From Tubiluchus corallicola (Eukaryota > Priapulida > Priapulimorpha > Priapulimorphida > Tubiluchidae): DNA of 28,157 nucleotides. Within the stretch, counting starts at the first letter, position 1; each line of letters begins with the position of its first letter. The position numbers and the translations under genes were made by a program. The notes under the pieces were generated by a model, which saw only the letters and a program-made list of their open reading frames with translations, was not told the DNA's origin and made no database searches. Below are positions 16,505 to 25,971 of the stretch, piece by piece. The stretch spans positions 1 to 28,157 of the forward strand of contig JAQGDQ010002462.1 of the NCBI GenBank assembly GCA_030141605.1, given 5' to 3'.

Positions 16505-16612
16505 TTATTCATAACAATTTGTTAAATGACTAAACATCTGAATTTTTATTTCTAAATCCTCATCTAATCTGATTGTGGTATTAGTTTTTAGAGGTAAAGA
16601 TGTCTTGAAGTG
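16505..16612 (-). pseudogene. possible remnant of a RelB/DinJ-type antitoxin gene
   Basis: On the minus strand a 36-codon open stretch encodes KTNTTIRLDEDLEIKIQMF near its middle. This closely resembles the DNA-binding N-terminus of RelB/DinJ antitoxins (xTNITIRxDExLKxxAExxF). No start codon lies in frame (a stop at 16613-16615 precedes it), and the frame ends at 16505 after only about 27 residues of resemblance. I see no intact partner gene after it. The match is short, so chance is possible. Confidence 0.35.
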
Positions 16613-16707
16613 CTAAATTTTATTTAGATCTAATATATTTTTTAACACTTAACTTACTGAGAAGTACTATTTTTGATTAGTCAGAGTCAGGCATAGTCTT
16701 TATTGGA

Positions 16708-17832
16708 TTAATTATTTTTGTGTTTTTGATTTACAACTTTTTTAGTGGCTTCTATTTTTTTATCTGTATATAAAACAACATCTTTTATAACTAACTTTTG
16801 AATTGCAGACATAAAAGTCTCCATTATTGCATAATTTGGTTTTTGTTGTTTTATTGGGAGTAAAATATCTAATTCATCTGCATCCTTTGCATAAAAATTT
16901 TTTCCATAATTAAATTTTCCTGTGTAAGATGATTTATGTATTGCAGTAGCTAGAAAAATTGCAGCACATTTAGGCAAGTTCTCAGTATGAACAACTGCAA
17001 TATGATCATCGCCCCCATATTTATAATTTCTGTATTTTGCAGAACCAAACATATCAATAGTTATTGTATTTTCTGAAAACACAGTGACATTATTTCCAAT
17101 AAATGCAGAAATACCCTCATTTGTTTCTCCAGCAGTAACAAAAGGTAAATTTCCTGAAATTCTATCTGCACTTTTTAACCGTTTACCGCGAATAGATTTT
17201 CCAAATAATTTTTCAAGATTAAACGTTCCCCAATTCACATTCTCAAAATCTTGCAATACTTGTTGTTCTTCAGCTGTTAACTTGTGATTTTTTAATTCAC
17301 TAGCTAATAAATATGCTTCCAGTTCTGCTATTCGCTTTCTTTCTAGTTCTGCTATAAAAGTTTCCATAAATTCAAAATCTATATTTCCATTTTTGACAGG
17401 GAGTTGTATTTGGGTTTCATTGAAAATTTTTTCAAAGTTACGTACTAATACACTTTTAAAAAGTTGGTCATTTTTATTTAACAAACTAATGAAATAAGTA
17501 GCTAATTTTTGATTTAAGGAAAATTGCTTTGGTATTGCTTGTTTTGTAAACTACCCTGCATAAAAATCTTTTTGCATATAAAAAAATTGCATTCCAAGCA
17601 TTCCTACAGCAAGACAATTTCCCTTTATTTTGTGTTTTTCATCTAAATAATCTACATAGCCTGTTATGCCATTATTAAAAGCTGTCCTTGTAAAATAGGG
17701 ATATTCACCATTATCATTAAATATAAAACTATCTTTATTCAATTGTGGATTTCCTTTGATATCAAATAAATCACCTAATTTATATTCACCCCACTCAACT
17801 TTTTCTAGCTTTTTATTGAGTAGGGTATCTAC
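16708..17832 (-). pseudogene. specificity (HsdS-like) part of the broken restriction fusion
   Basis: This is the last reading frame of the fusion. Two recognition-like segments each open with an HsdS-type phrase: WGEYKLGDLFDIKG (just after 17832) and WGTFNLEKLFGKSIRG (around 17240). They are separated by a helical spacer rich in Glu, Leu and Lys (FIAELERKRIAELEAYLL). A TAG at 17551-17553 interrupts the first half. The downstream 258-residue part starting at 17484 is open, but has no ribosome site of its own that I can see. Confidence 0.75.
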
Positions 17833-18189
17833 TTTCCCTGATTTTTATCCTTTATATTTTGTGACTTTAAAATATTAGAAACTTCCCAAGCTAAATAGTC
17901 ACTTACAGTTTTCTTGAAATCTTGCAAAGTAGGTTTAGTGTCTATAGGGGCGCTTTTATTCCAATCAGCACCATTTTTGGGGTCAATAGTATCTTCGTAA
18001 TACTCTTTATCAGTAAAAATATTAAGCTTACTTTTCCAAAACGTACTAAGTTTACCAGTTCTTCATATCTTTCCTTAGCACAGTCTGTATCTTTTAGATT
18101 ATTACTTGCTTTTTTACGATTAGTTCTAGTATAACCATCATTAGAAAAATCTATAAATTTTACCATTTCATCTTTATGATGTCTTTCAT

Positions 18190-19377
18190 TTACTTTAAAA
18201 ACATATATATTAGTTTGTACGCTTGATTTCCAATAAACAAATCAATTGGCATTTTAATACTAGCTAAAAGGGTATGTTTTTCTAATATTCTTACACAATA
18301 ATCTTTTGCTCTACCTGAACCTGCTGAGTTTTGAATAATAATAGCAGCGTAGCCTTTGTTCATCATTCCAAGAGCTTTTTCTACAAAGTTCATACCATTT
18401 CCCTTGGAAGAGTAAGGAGGATTTAAAATAAAAGCACTAGCAGGAAATTTGTTGTCGCTTTTACTAAAACCATAATTCCCATCAAAATCTTTTAAAGAGT
18501 CTTTATTTAAAATATTTGAACTTCCATCACCCATCAAAATCATATTTAAAATTGCTAGCATGTATACACTTGAAAGGAATTCTATTCCTAGCAACTGCTC
18601 AGATTTTATTTTAATCTCTTTTTTGCTGAGTTCTTCAGGTGAGGTAATTGTATTTTTGGCATCAATAAGCATTTCATTCATAGCAGCAACTAACAAGCCA
18701 GCAGATCCTGTAGCAAAATCCCACACATAAGAATCTTTATTTACTCGTGCTAGTTTCACTAAAAGAGTAGCAACATAAGATGGAGTAAGTACTACGTCAT
18801 TTAGTTTATCTTGTGAAAAACCAAGCCATCCATACATTTCATTAAAAAGCTTACCTGTAAAATCAGTTGTTAGACCTATTTTATAATATATGCCTAGATC
18901 ATCAACAATTTTGCTAAAAACTCTTTTTACTTGGCTTTCACCATTTTCAACTTTATTAATATTAGTAGTTAAAAGTGTATTTTTTAAAGTTCTTATGATG
19001 AGTTCTTTTTTCTCTTTAGGTAATTCTTTTTCATCTAAAAAAGCTTCTATTTTTCTTACTATTATTTCTCCATCGCTACTTCCTTTTTCAGTGGAAGATT
19101 TTAAAGCAGATTTTTCAAGTGGCGCTACTTCTCCAGGTATTCCAAGAGTTGCAATAATAGAAGCTGCAACAAGATACACTCGGTCATTTTCTCCTAAACC
19201 TTTTTCATTTTGATAAATATCATTATTAAGTTTTAGTAGACTAGCATCAATTTCTTTTTCCCTTTGCTCTTTTAGTTTGTCAATTTCCTCTTGTGACAGG
19301 TGTAAAGTTTTTACTTTTTCAATAAAACCATCAAAATTTTGCCGAGCTAAAAATGAAAAATCTGTATATTCTGCAAC
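18190..19377 (-). pseudogene. N6-adenine DNA methyltransferase part of the broken restriction fusion
   Basis: The central reading frame carries a charged helical stretch (SQEEIDKLKEQREKEIDASL), the SAM-binding motif I WDFATGSAGLLVAAM, and the catalytic NPPY at 18412-18423 (ILNPPYSSKG), in the order of HsdM-type methylases. It is lost after MPIDLFIG near 18227, where one base is missing. The next frame resumes with SVQTNIYVFKVNERHH. Confidence 0.8.
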
Positions 19378-19862
19378 TTTTGTCCTATACCTAAGTTGCT
19401 TTTTGAAACATAGTAAACTCCTATTTCATGCTGGATTTTTCCACTTTCATCCTTGTGTCCTGTCATACCAATAGCAATAATATCTGTATAGCCAGTATGA
19501 TGTAACAAAGCATTTGCATAATGAACTGCTCCATTTACAGCAAAAGAATTTATATTTTTAAAATATGGTTCATTTTTTTTAGTTATATTTTCAACTTGCC
19601 CACTGTCATTAAGTTTTACAAGTTTATTTTTGTAGCCTTTATACTCAATAAGAATAGGATAATAGTTTAAATTTTTATCTTGTAATAGTAATTTTGCGTC
19701 AGGTCTATTTGATCCTGTTCCACCATTTTTAGTAAAATAGTAAGAGAGTGCTTTATCTATCTCACTATTTAAAGGTTCCTGCTCTAATTTATAATTAAGC
19801 TTGTATGACTTTAACCATCCATTAGCTAAATCTGCAATATTTGGTTCTATTGATTTTGTCAT
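19347..19862 (-). pseudogene. nuclease part of the broken restriction fusion
   Basis: This is a fragment of 171 residues, the last dozen of them out of frame. RPDAKLLL (about residues 53-60) and LIEYKGYKNK (about 71-80) supply the Asp and the Glu-x-Lys of a PD-(D/E)xK nuclease site, as in the N-terminus of type IIG and BcgI A-type subunits. The genuine frame leaves this reading at 19378-19381 and continues as VAEYTDFSFLARQNFDG. Confidence 0.75.
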
Positions 19863-20848
19863 TTACTTACAACTTCCTGCTATTAATATCTTATAGTACA
19901 AATATTAATATATTTTTCATTTTGCAGCTAAGACGTTCTATATTTTCTTGTGTTATAAGCTAAATACATTAATAATTTACTGTAACTGTTAATAACTGTT
20001 GAATCATAATTTTATGACACTACAAGTTATTTTATTACGGATATATAAATAATTCAATTTATATATGAATACCTTATATTATAAGGTGATTAGATAATTA
20101 AGAAATTGAACAGCTGAAGAAATAATAATAAGAATAAGTATACAATAAAAAGAAATGTGAATTGTTATACTTTTGAGATATGTTGTTAAAAAATAAATGA
20201 AGTAATAAATTGTAAAAACTTAAAAAAGAGATTTAACAAATAACAATTAATATTATACTAGCTTACTACTGCTAAATATGTTACTAAGATCTAAAATTTA
20301 TATACAATTTAAATGTTAAATTATTATAGAGATTGAATATAGTAAATGAAGTGTGAAATAAAGATTTAGAATGATTAAGAGTAAAGTAGAACAAAATGTG
20401 CTTTAAAATTTAAATTAAGAACCATGTGCTTAAAAAGAAAATATCTTATAAAAAATGGTCATAATTATAGCAATTTTATAAATTATACAATAAAATTTTA
20501 GTTATTTTTGTTAATATTTTTTTAGAAGGTCAAGATCATAAAAAGATTGAATTTTATATAATTTATAGCATAGATAAGTAAAAAGATAGTATCTCTATGA
20601 TAAAAATTTATTTTTTTAATAGTAAAATTAAATTCAAAAATACCAGAATTAAAAAGCTTGTTTTTATAAAAAATGATTTATTTGCAAAACTACTATAATA
20701 ATAATAGATTTTTTGGTATACTAATAATACTAGCTACAATTTATATATACTAAAGAATAAATAGTAGTATAAACTTAAGATAAGATATAAACTCTGTACA
20801 AAGTCAAACAAGGGTTTATAAGACCATGAAATTAAATAGGAGATAAAT
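19863..20848. other. long gene-free AT-rich stretch with dyad symmetries
   Basis: Nearly 1 kb has no frame of note on either strand. The clearest structure is a perfect inverted repeat at 20071-20087 (ACCTTATA, one base, TATAAGGT), preceded by a weaker dyad ATTCA/TGAAT (20052-20070). These could be operators, but no promoter fits them convincingly. No RNA gene or terminator was recognised. A six-codon mini-frame (20827-20847) overlaps the ribosome site of the next gene. Confidence 0.45.
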
Positions 20849-21175
20849 ATGATACATCCAGAAACTTTACAAATAAAGAAGACTCCTGAAGGGTTTTCTT
20901 GGACAACGCTTTTTTTTGGTCCGTTAGTACCAATTTTTAGAAAGGATTATAAGAATGCAATATTAATGCTAGGTGGAGCTTTTATAATTGGAAGTTTTTT
21001 AACACTTTTAGGCAATAATGAAAATTTTAATATGTATATATTATTTGCTAGTACAACATATTGGGTAGTAGTAGCTAGTATATATAATAAAAAGTACAAA
21101 AAAGATTTGGCACAAAAAGGGTATATTAGTGATAAAGATTTTTTAAAGAATACAGAATATATAGACGAGAAATAG
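20849..21175 (+). CDS. small membrane protein, HrgC/DUF2628-like
   Basis: This 108-residue protein begins IKKTPEGFSWTTLFFGPLVPIFRKDYK (residues 9-35), the pattern of HrgC/DUF2628-type proteins. Two predicted membrane segments follow (about 39-55 and 62-80), then a charged tail ending KGYISDKDFL. The molecular function of these proteins is unknown. The name HrgC comes from a protein described next to restriction genes in Helicobacter, so its place near a restriction remnant is curious but may be chance. ATAGGAGA lies at good distance before ATG 20849. It is a single gene ending in a shared bidirectional terminator. Confidence 0.7.
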   Translation: MIHPETLQIKKTPEGFSWTTLFFGPLVPIFRKDYKNAILMLGGAFIIGSFLTLLGNNENFNMYILFASTTYWVVVASIYNKKYKKDLAQKGYISDKDFLKNTEYIDEK

Positions 21176-21234
21176 TACTATAATATTTTTTTAATAAAAT
21201 AGATATGCCTAGGGACATAATAAATATGTGATAT

Positions 21235-21267
21235 AAAAAAAGCTCCTCTTTTAGAGGAGCTCTTGTT
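21235..21267. terminator. bidirectional intrinsic terminator
   Basis: A perfect 9-bp stem, AGCTCCTCT (21241-21249) / AGAGGAGCT (21253-21261) with a TTT loop, is flanked by AAAAAA on the left and CTTGTTTTT on the right. It serves the 108-residue gene on the plus strand and the trehalose/maltose ABC operon on the minus strand, which converge here. Confidence 0.9.
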
Positions 21268-21268
21268 T

Positions 21269-22648
21269 TTATTCTACTTCATATCCTGTTACTTCTTCTA
21301 ATCTATCAGAAAGATCACTAAGTGCTGTTTCTGCATCAGTATTTCCATTTAAAACTGAATAAACTGCTTGGAAGAATTCAGTTGATACAACTCCATATTG
21401 AGGAGCGCTAACAGTTGAAGGTCTAGCTACAGAATTTACAAATACATCATATAAATCCTTAAAAAATGGATTTGACTCTATTACTTCAGCATCTTCATAT
21501 AAGGAAGTTATAGTAGGGTTAAATGAACCTTCAATTGCTCTATACTTTTGAGACTCTGAATTTGCTAAATAAAGAGCAACATCAGCTGCAATTTCAGGAT
21601 TTTTACTATATTTAGAAACTCCTATTTGCCATCCACCTAAAGTGGCAGCTTTAGTCCCGGATTTTCCTGCAGGTAAAGCAGACACCCCAAATTTTCCTTG
21701 TACTTTTGAATTATCTTCTTGACTTAAAGAGTAAGCATAAGGCCAGTTTCTCATAAATGCTGCGTTTCCTGCTTGCCATACATTTCTAGCATCTTCTTCT
21801 AGGTATTGTATTACTCCTTGTGGAGAGATAGTCCCTACCCATGCTGCTGCCATTTCTATGGCTTCTATAGCATTAGGGTTATTGATAGTAATTTTTTTAT
21901 CAGCTGATATAATTGTACCTCCATCATTAGAGTATATCCACTCTAGTGCGTCACAAGTAAGTCCTTCATAAGCATTACCTTGCCATACATATCCCTGAAA
22001 GTCACTGTTTCCTTCAGATCTTTCTCCATCTTGTATTGTTTTTGCATGTTTTTCTAGATCTTCCCATGTCTCAGGTGCATCTAATCCATATTTTTCCAAT
22101 AGATCACTTCTATAGAAAAGTAAACCTGCATCAATGAACCAAGGGATTGCAACTAATCTACCGTCAACAGTATTGTTTTCTATAAGAGAAGAGAAGTGAG
22201 TGCTAGATATTTTATCTCCTCCGTACTCATTAAGATCTAATAGATGGCCTCCCATATCTCCAGCCCAAACAACATCAACTTGAAATAGGTCAACATCTGA
22301 AGACTGTTTTTCTAAAAGTTGTAAATACAACCCAAGCCTATCTGAAGCTGAGTCAGGAGTTTCAAATATTTTTATTTCTACATTAGGATTGTCCTTCATA
22401 TATCTTTTAGCTGTTTCTTTAGTTAATTCTAATTCTTGCCCAACAGCTCCTGTAGCTATTGTAACAACATGTTTTTCTTCGTTTTTAGCTTCATCTTTTT
22501 TCATTTTGTCATCTTTCATTTCATTTACTTCTTCTTTTTGCATAGTTTCACTTTCATTAGGCTTAGTATCAGATGTTTCCTTTGACCCCCCACAAGCAGT
22601 AAGTCCAAAAATAGATACAGTAAGTAGAAGTATTAACCAGTTTTTCAT
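21269..22648 (-). CDS. trehalose/maltose-type ABC transporter, substrate-binding lipoprotein
   Basis: This 459-residue lipoprotein captures the sugar for the adjoining importer. I start it at ATG 22646-22648, seven bases after AAGGAGG. The longer frame from 22678 would put that ribosome site inside the gene. The signal ends in LTAC with Cys19 lipidated. A Lys/Glu/Met-rich linker (about residues 20-60) probably holds the domain away from the membrane. IPWFIDAGLLFYRSDLLEKY, PETWEDLEKHA and YVWQGNAYEGLTCDALEWI are typical of ThuE/LpqY-like trehalose and maltose binders, and GGWQIGVSKYSKNPEIA follows. It is last in the operon. Its sugar is inferred from the family only. Confidence 0.9.
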   Translation of the reverse strand: MKNWLILLLTVSIFGLTACGGSKETSDTKPNESETMQKEEVNEMKDDKMKKDEAKNEEKHVVTIATGAVGQELELTKETAKRYMKDNPNVEIKIFETPDSASDRLGLYLQLLEKQSSDVDLFQVDVVWAGDMGGHLLDLNEYGGDKISSTHFSSLIENNTVDGRLVAIPWFIDAGLLFYRSDLLEKYGLDAPETWEDLEKHAKTIQDGERSEGNSDFQGYVWQGNAYEGLTCDALEWIYSNDGGTIISADKKITINNPNAIEAIEMAAAWVGTISPQGVIQYLEEDARNVWQAGNAAFMRNWPYAYSLSQEDNSKVQGKFGVSALPAGKSGTKAATLGGWQIGVSKYSKNPEIAADVALYLANSESQKYRAIEGSFNPTITSLYEDAEVIESNPFFKDLYDVFVNSVARPSTVSAPQYGVVSTEFFQAVYSVLNGNTDAETALSDLSDRLEEVTGYEVE

Positions 22649-22696
22649 ATACATTCCTCCTTGAAAAAATTTAAACATTTAATACATAATAATAAA

Positions 22697-23563
22697 TTAT
22701 CCTTTGACAGCTCCAGCAGTAAGTCCAGCAACTATTTTTTTCTGGAAAAATAGTACTAAAGCTATTATTGGTACAGTAACAAGTATTGCTGCAGCCATAA
22801 CTTCTCCCATGGGATATTGTCTAGCTACCTTACCAGAAAATGTTGCTACAGCAACAGGTATAGTTCTCCATTTTTGGTCTGTAACTGTAAATGTTAAAGC
22901 GAATAAGTACTCATTCCAAGCAGCTATAAATGCAAGTAGTCCTGTTGTTACTAGAGCAGGTGCTGTAAGGGGAAGTAGTATTCTATAAAAGCTTTGAAAT
23001 GGAGTTGCTCCGTCGACTTGAGCTGATTGCAACAGCTCAGACGGTAACTCTCTAAAAAATGATGTTAATACCCAAGTTGTGAAAGGTAGTGTAAATATCA
23101 TATATGTAAGTATCAAGTTAGCAATGGTAGGTAGACCTATTTTAGTAACAACTGCAAATAGACCAGAAAGTAATGTTACTTGTGGAAACATTGTCATTGC
23201 TAAAATGACATACATCGAAGGTTTTTTACCTTTAAATCTAAGCTTTCCTAATGCAAATCCTGCAAAAGACCCTATGCAAAGTGACAATATAGTAGTAAAA
23301 GCTGCAACTAATGTACTTACCCCAAAAGCTCTCCAAAATGTTTCATTTTTAAACACAGCGATATAATTACCAAAGTGAAATGAAATGGCACCTGTTTCAG
23401 GGTCTCTAGGAATAAAAGTAGCAGGTTGCATTTGCAGTTGATTCTCTGTTTTTAAAGAAGTTACTAGTGCCCAATAAAAAGGGAATAACATATAAATAGC
23501 AACTATAGCTATCATAAACCATAAACCTATTTTACCTAATTTCTTTTTTTGATCTTTAGTCAT
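22697..23563 (-). CDS. sugar ABC transporter permease (MalG/ThuG-like)
   Basis: This 288-residue inner-membrane permease has about six transmembrane helices and the coupling EAA loop ELPSELLQSAQVDGATPFQS followed by ILLPLTAPAL, which docks on the ATPase. The start is ATG 23561-23563, overlapping the end of the other permease by eight bases, with AGGAG ten bases upstream. A TTG nine bases earlier would sit almost on that site and is less likely. The long extracytoplasmic segment after helix 1 (FIPRDPETGAISFHFGNY) is usual for the MalG group. It works with the second permease and the ATPase in the same operon. Confidence 0.9.
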   Translation of the reverse strand: MTKDQKKKLGKIGLWFMIAIVAIYMLFPFYWALVTSLKTENQLQMQPATFIPRDPETGAISFHFGNYIAVFKNETFWRAFGVSTLVAAFTTILSLCIGSFAGFALGKLRFKGKKPSMYVILAMTMFPQVTLLSGLFAVVTKIGLPTIANLILTYMIFTLPFTTWVLTSFFRELPSELLQSAQVDGATPFQSFYRILLPLTAPALVTTGLLAFIAAWNEYLFALTFTVTDQKWRTIPVAVATFSGKVARQYPMGEVMAAAILVTVPIIALVLFFQKKIVAGLTAGAVKG

Positions 23564-24743
23564 CTGTACCAACTCCTAGTGTTTTCATACAAAGAATGGC
23601 AAAGCCAAAGATAATAAAAAATATAATCATACCAACAGCAGAAGCCATTCCTTCAGCTTTAGCAGATATAAGTTGGGAGTAGTTGTAACTAGCCATTGAG
23701 TATAAGCGCTCTCCAAGAAGTACATTGAATAAGTCAAATACTCTTAAAGCGTCAAGTGCTCTAAATATAAGAGCAACAGCAATAGTCGGTTTTAATAAAG
23801 GTAATGTAATACTAAAAAATTGTTTTACCTTACCAGCTCCATCAACCTCTGCAGCTTCATATAAACTACTAGGTATTGTTTGTAATCCTGCCAAAATAAG
23901 AAGAGCCATAAAAGGTGCAGTTTTCCATACATCAATTGCAATTATTGTTGGAATTGCTATGCTGTCTTTAGTTAGAAAGGCTGTTTGCCCACTTCCTCCA
24001 AATTTAGAAAATAGCGAATTAAATAGTCCTGTCCTATCAGGCCTTAACATAGATTGCCATATTCTTGCACTAACAACAGTAATAATTGCCCAAGGTACTA
24101 ACATGATAGATCTCATAATGCCTTTGCCTTTAAATTCTGAATTTACAACAAGTGCAATAATTAAACCTAAAATAGTTTCTAATAATACAGACCAAAAAGT
24201 AAAAGTTAAAGTATTTTTTATACCATCAATAAATTTTGGAGTTGAAGCACCAATTACGAGATACTTTTCAGATCCTATTTTTAAAGAGGAGTATGGACTA
24301 TATCTAATTAGTGGTTTTTCTACTTTTTCATTTTCATATATTTTTGCTTTATTTCTCCAGGTACCTCTTGCCTGCCTTTCAGCAGCTCCGCTAGATCTTT
24401 CTTTTTTTCTTTTCTTTATAAGAGATTTTTCCATTGAAGTTGTCCAAGTATTTTCTGATTTTTTTTTAATTTTTTCAATGTCTTCGCTTACTTTTTTTTC
24501 AATATTTAGTAATTCTTCATTTGACAGGGATACAGTAGTTGCTGTTAATGCTAAAAGTTGCTTATAATTATCTATACCAACAAAGTTAGTTTTACGATTA
24601 GTTGCATCAGCAAAAATTTTATCTGTAAAACTTGTAATTATAACTGTTCCTAAAGGATAAATAGCTATGATAAATAATATTATAAAAGTTGGAACTAAAA
24701 GCTTATAGGCTAAAACTTGCTCTTTTTGCTCAACACTGGCCAT
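23556..24743 (-). CDS. sugar ABC transporter permease (MalF/ThuF-like) with a long periplasmic loop
   Basis: This 395-residue permease is about 100 residues longer than common sugar permeases. Helix 1 (about 13-35) and FVGIDNYKQLL are normal. Residues of about 65-165 then form an inserted, highly charged segment (EKKVSEDIEKIKKK, SLIKKRKKERSSGAAERQAR) before KFIDGIKNTLTFTFWSVLLE restores the usual pattern. Part of the insertion (KIGSEKYLVIGASTPKFI) resembles the FGxRYVxxATDPDFI segment I recall from a long ThuF-like subgroup, so it is probably genuine. The EAA loop is IPSSLYEAAEVDGAGKVKQF followed by ITLPLLKP. AGGAG precedes the start. It lies 48 bases after the ATPase and overlaps the next permease. 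Confidence 0.9.
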   Translation of the reverse strand: MASVEQKEQVLAYKLLVPTFIILFIIAIYPLGTVIITSFTDKIFADATNRKTNFVGIDNYKQLLALTATTVSLSNEELLNIEKKVSEDIEKIKKKSENTWTTSMEKSLIKKRKKERSSGAAERQARGTWRNKAKIYENEKVEKPLIRYSPYSSLKIGSEKYLVIGASTPKFIDGIKNTLTFTFWSVLLETILGLIIALVVNSEFKGKGIMRSIMLVPWAIITVVSARIWQSMLRPDRTGLFNSLFSKFGGSGQTAFLTKDSIAIPTIIAIDVWKTAPFMALLILAGLQTIPSSLYEAAEVDGAGKVKQFFSITLPLLKPTIAVALIFRALDALRVFDLFNVLLGERLYSMASYNYSQLISAKAEGMASAVGMIIFFIIFGFAILCMKTLGVGTDD

Positions 24744-24791
24744 ATAAAAACTCCTTTCAAATGATTTGTTTTATTTTACAATTTGAATCTA

Positions 24792-25922
24792 TTATAAGCT
24801 TATATTTTCTTCAGTTTCATAATCAAACACATGGCATTTTTCCATATCAAAATAGAATTCGTACCCCTTAGTTCCATGTTTAGCACCTTTAGAGTCTACA
24901 GCGTCTATTCTAGAAACATATTGTATCCCATTAATTGAAAAATATATAAACTCTTCATTTCCCATTTGTTCTACTACAGTTATGTCTCCTTCTATATAGT
25001 TGCTTTTATCTGAATCAGGATGAGTAGCCCTATTACCTATATCTTCAGGCCTTATACCAAACCATATTTTTTTACCAATACTTGATTTTACTTTTTCAGC
25101 TTTATTCTCAGGAAGCTCTAAATTGACTCCTGAAAAGCTAACTGTTATTTTACCATCTTTTTCTTTTAATTCACCTTCAGTTAAATTCATCGCTGGAGAG
25201 CCAATAAAGCCTGCTACAAATTTATTAGCTGGTGTATTATATAAGTTTAATGGTGTATCAACTTGCATTATTTTTCCAAAATTTAGAACACAAATACGGT
25301 CGCCCATTGTCATCGCCTCTACTTGATCATGTGTTACGTATATCATTGTAGAGGTTTGCCCAGCATCTTTCAATTCTTTATGCAACTGTGTTATTCTTAC
25401 ACGCATTGAAACTCTAAGCTTAGCATCTAAATTTGACAACGGTTCATCAAATAAAAATACGTCAGGTTTTCTTACAATAGCACGACCAACGGCAACTCTT
25501 TGTCTTTGTCCACCTGACATTTCTTTAGGTTTTCTATCTAATAAATCAGTTATTTGTAATTTTTCTGCTGCATCTTTTACTCTGCTTTCTATTTCATTTT
25601 GAGGAAATTTTCTTAACTTTAAGCCAAAAGCCATATTATCAAAAACTGTCATATGAGGGTATAAAGCATAGTTTTGAAAAACCATTGCGATTCCTCTGTC
25701 TTTTGGAGGAAGATCATTCACGACTTTATCGCCAATTACAATTTCTCCTCCAGTGCACTCTTCAAGACCTGCTACCATTCTAAGAGTTGTAGATTTTGCA
25801 CAACCAGATGGACCAACAAAGACCATAAATTCGCCGTCTTTTATATGAAGATCTATTCCATGCACTGCTTTAAAACCATTTGGATATGTTTTTTCAACTT
25901 TTTTTAAAATAACTTCTGCCAT
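24792..25922 (-). CDS. sugar ABC transporter ATPase (MalK/UgpC/MsmK-like)
   Basis: This 376-residue ATPase powers the importer. Walker A is GPSGCAKST (37-45), where Ala42 replaces the common Gly, a variant also seen in other sugar ATPases. The Q-loop glutamine is Gln83. The signature is MSGGQRQR (135-142) and Walker B is VFLFDE (155-160). DEPLSNLDAKLR and the switch His198 follow. The C-terminal third is a regulatory TOBE/OB region (WFGIRPEDI). It heads the operon, behind an AGGAGG site and a strong promoter. Such ATPases can be shared between systems, so it may also serve the orphan binding protein at 4227-5474. That is inference. Confidence 0.95.
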   Translation of the reverse strand: MAEVILKKVEKTYPNGFKAVHGIDLHIKDGEFMVFVGPSGCAKSTTLRMVAGLEECTGGEIVIGDKVVNDLPPKDRGIAMVFQNYALYPHMTVFDNMAFGLKLRKFPQNEIESRVKDAAEKLQITDLLDRKPKEMSGGQRQRVAVGRAIVRKPDVFLFDEPLSNLDAKLRVSMRVRITQLHKELKDAGQTSTMIYVTHDQVEAMTMGDRICVLNFGKIMQVDTPLNLYNTPANKFVAGFIGSPAMNLTEGELKEKDGKITVSFSGVNLELPENKAEKVKSSIGKKIWFGIRPEDIGNRATHPDSDKSNYIEGDITVVEQMGNEEFIYFSINGIQYVSRIDAVDSKGAKHGTKGYEFYFDMEKCHVFDYETEENISL

Positions 25923-25971
25923 AACACATTCCTCCTAAATATTTAATAAAAAAACACTTATATATCATTAA

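Larger units (their letters stand above)
16205..16707. other. gene-poor stretch between the ThyX-like gene and the restriction pseudogene
   Basis: There is no intact gene. It holds a minus-strand terminator (16274-16299) and, on the minus strand, a short scrap resembling an antitoxin N-terminus (16505-16612). The rest has stops in all frames. The stretch looks like degraded accessory DNA adjoining the broken restriction gene. Confidence 0.5.
16708..19862 (-). pseudogene. restriction-methylation-specificity fusion (type IIG/BcgI-like), broken by four frameshifts and a stop
   Basis: Joined across its breaks this would be one protein of about 1,050 residues: a PD-(D/E)xK nuclease, an N6-adenine methyltransferase with NPPY, and a specificity region with two target-recognition halves. 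Such single-chain enzymes both cut and methylate DNA. The frame is lost at four places on the minus strand, each explained by one missing A in a run of A: 19378-19381, about 18227-18229, 18032-18035 and 17833-17835. There is also an in-frame TAG at 17551-17553, where CAG would fit. The start at 19860-19862 has only a weak AGGA site. Five lesions in one gene, while about 20 neighbouring genes are intact apart from tmcAL, point to true decay rather than sequencing error alone. Confidence 0.85.

Noticed and set aside
17833-19381. Phase variation by slippage in the restriction gene
   Set aside because: The runs are only three or four bases long, well below the usual length for phase variation, and a stop codon at 17551-17553 would remain.
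23725-24567. 280-residue open frame antisense to the MalF-like permease
   Set aside because: It lies fully opposite a gene with clear permease motifs, has no ribosome site or family resemblance, and its composition is that of a reverse translation of membrane segments.
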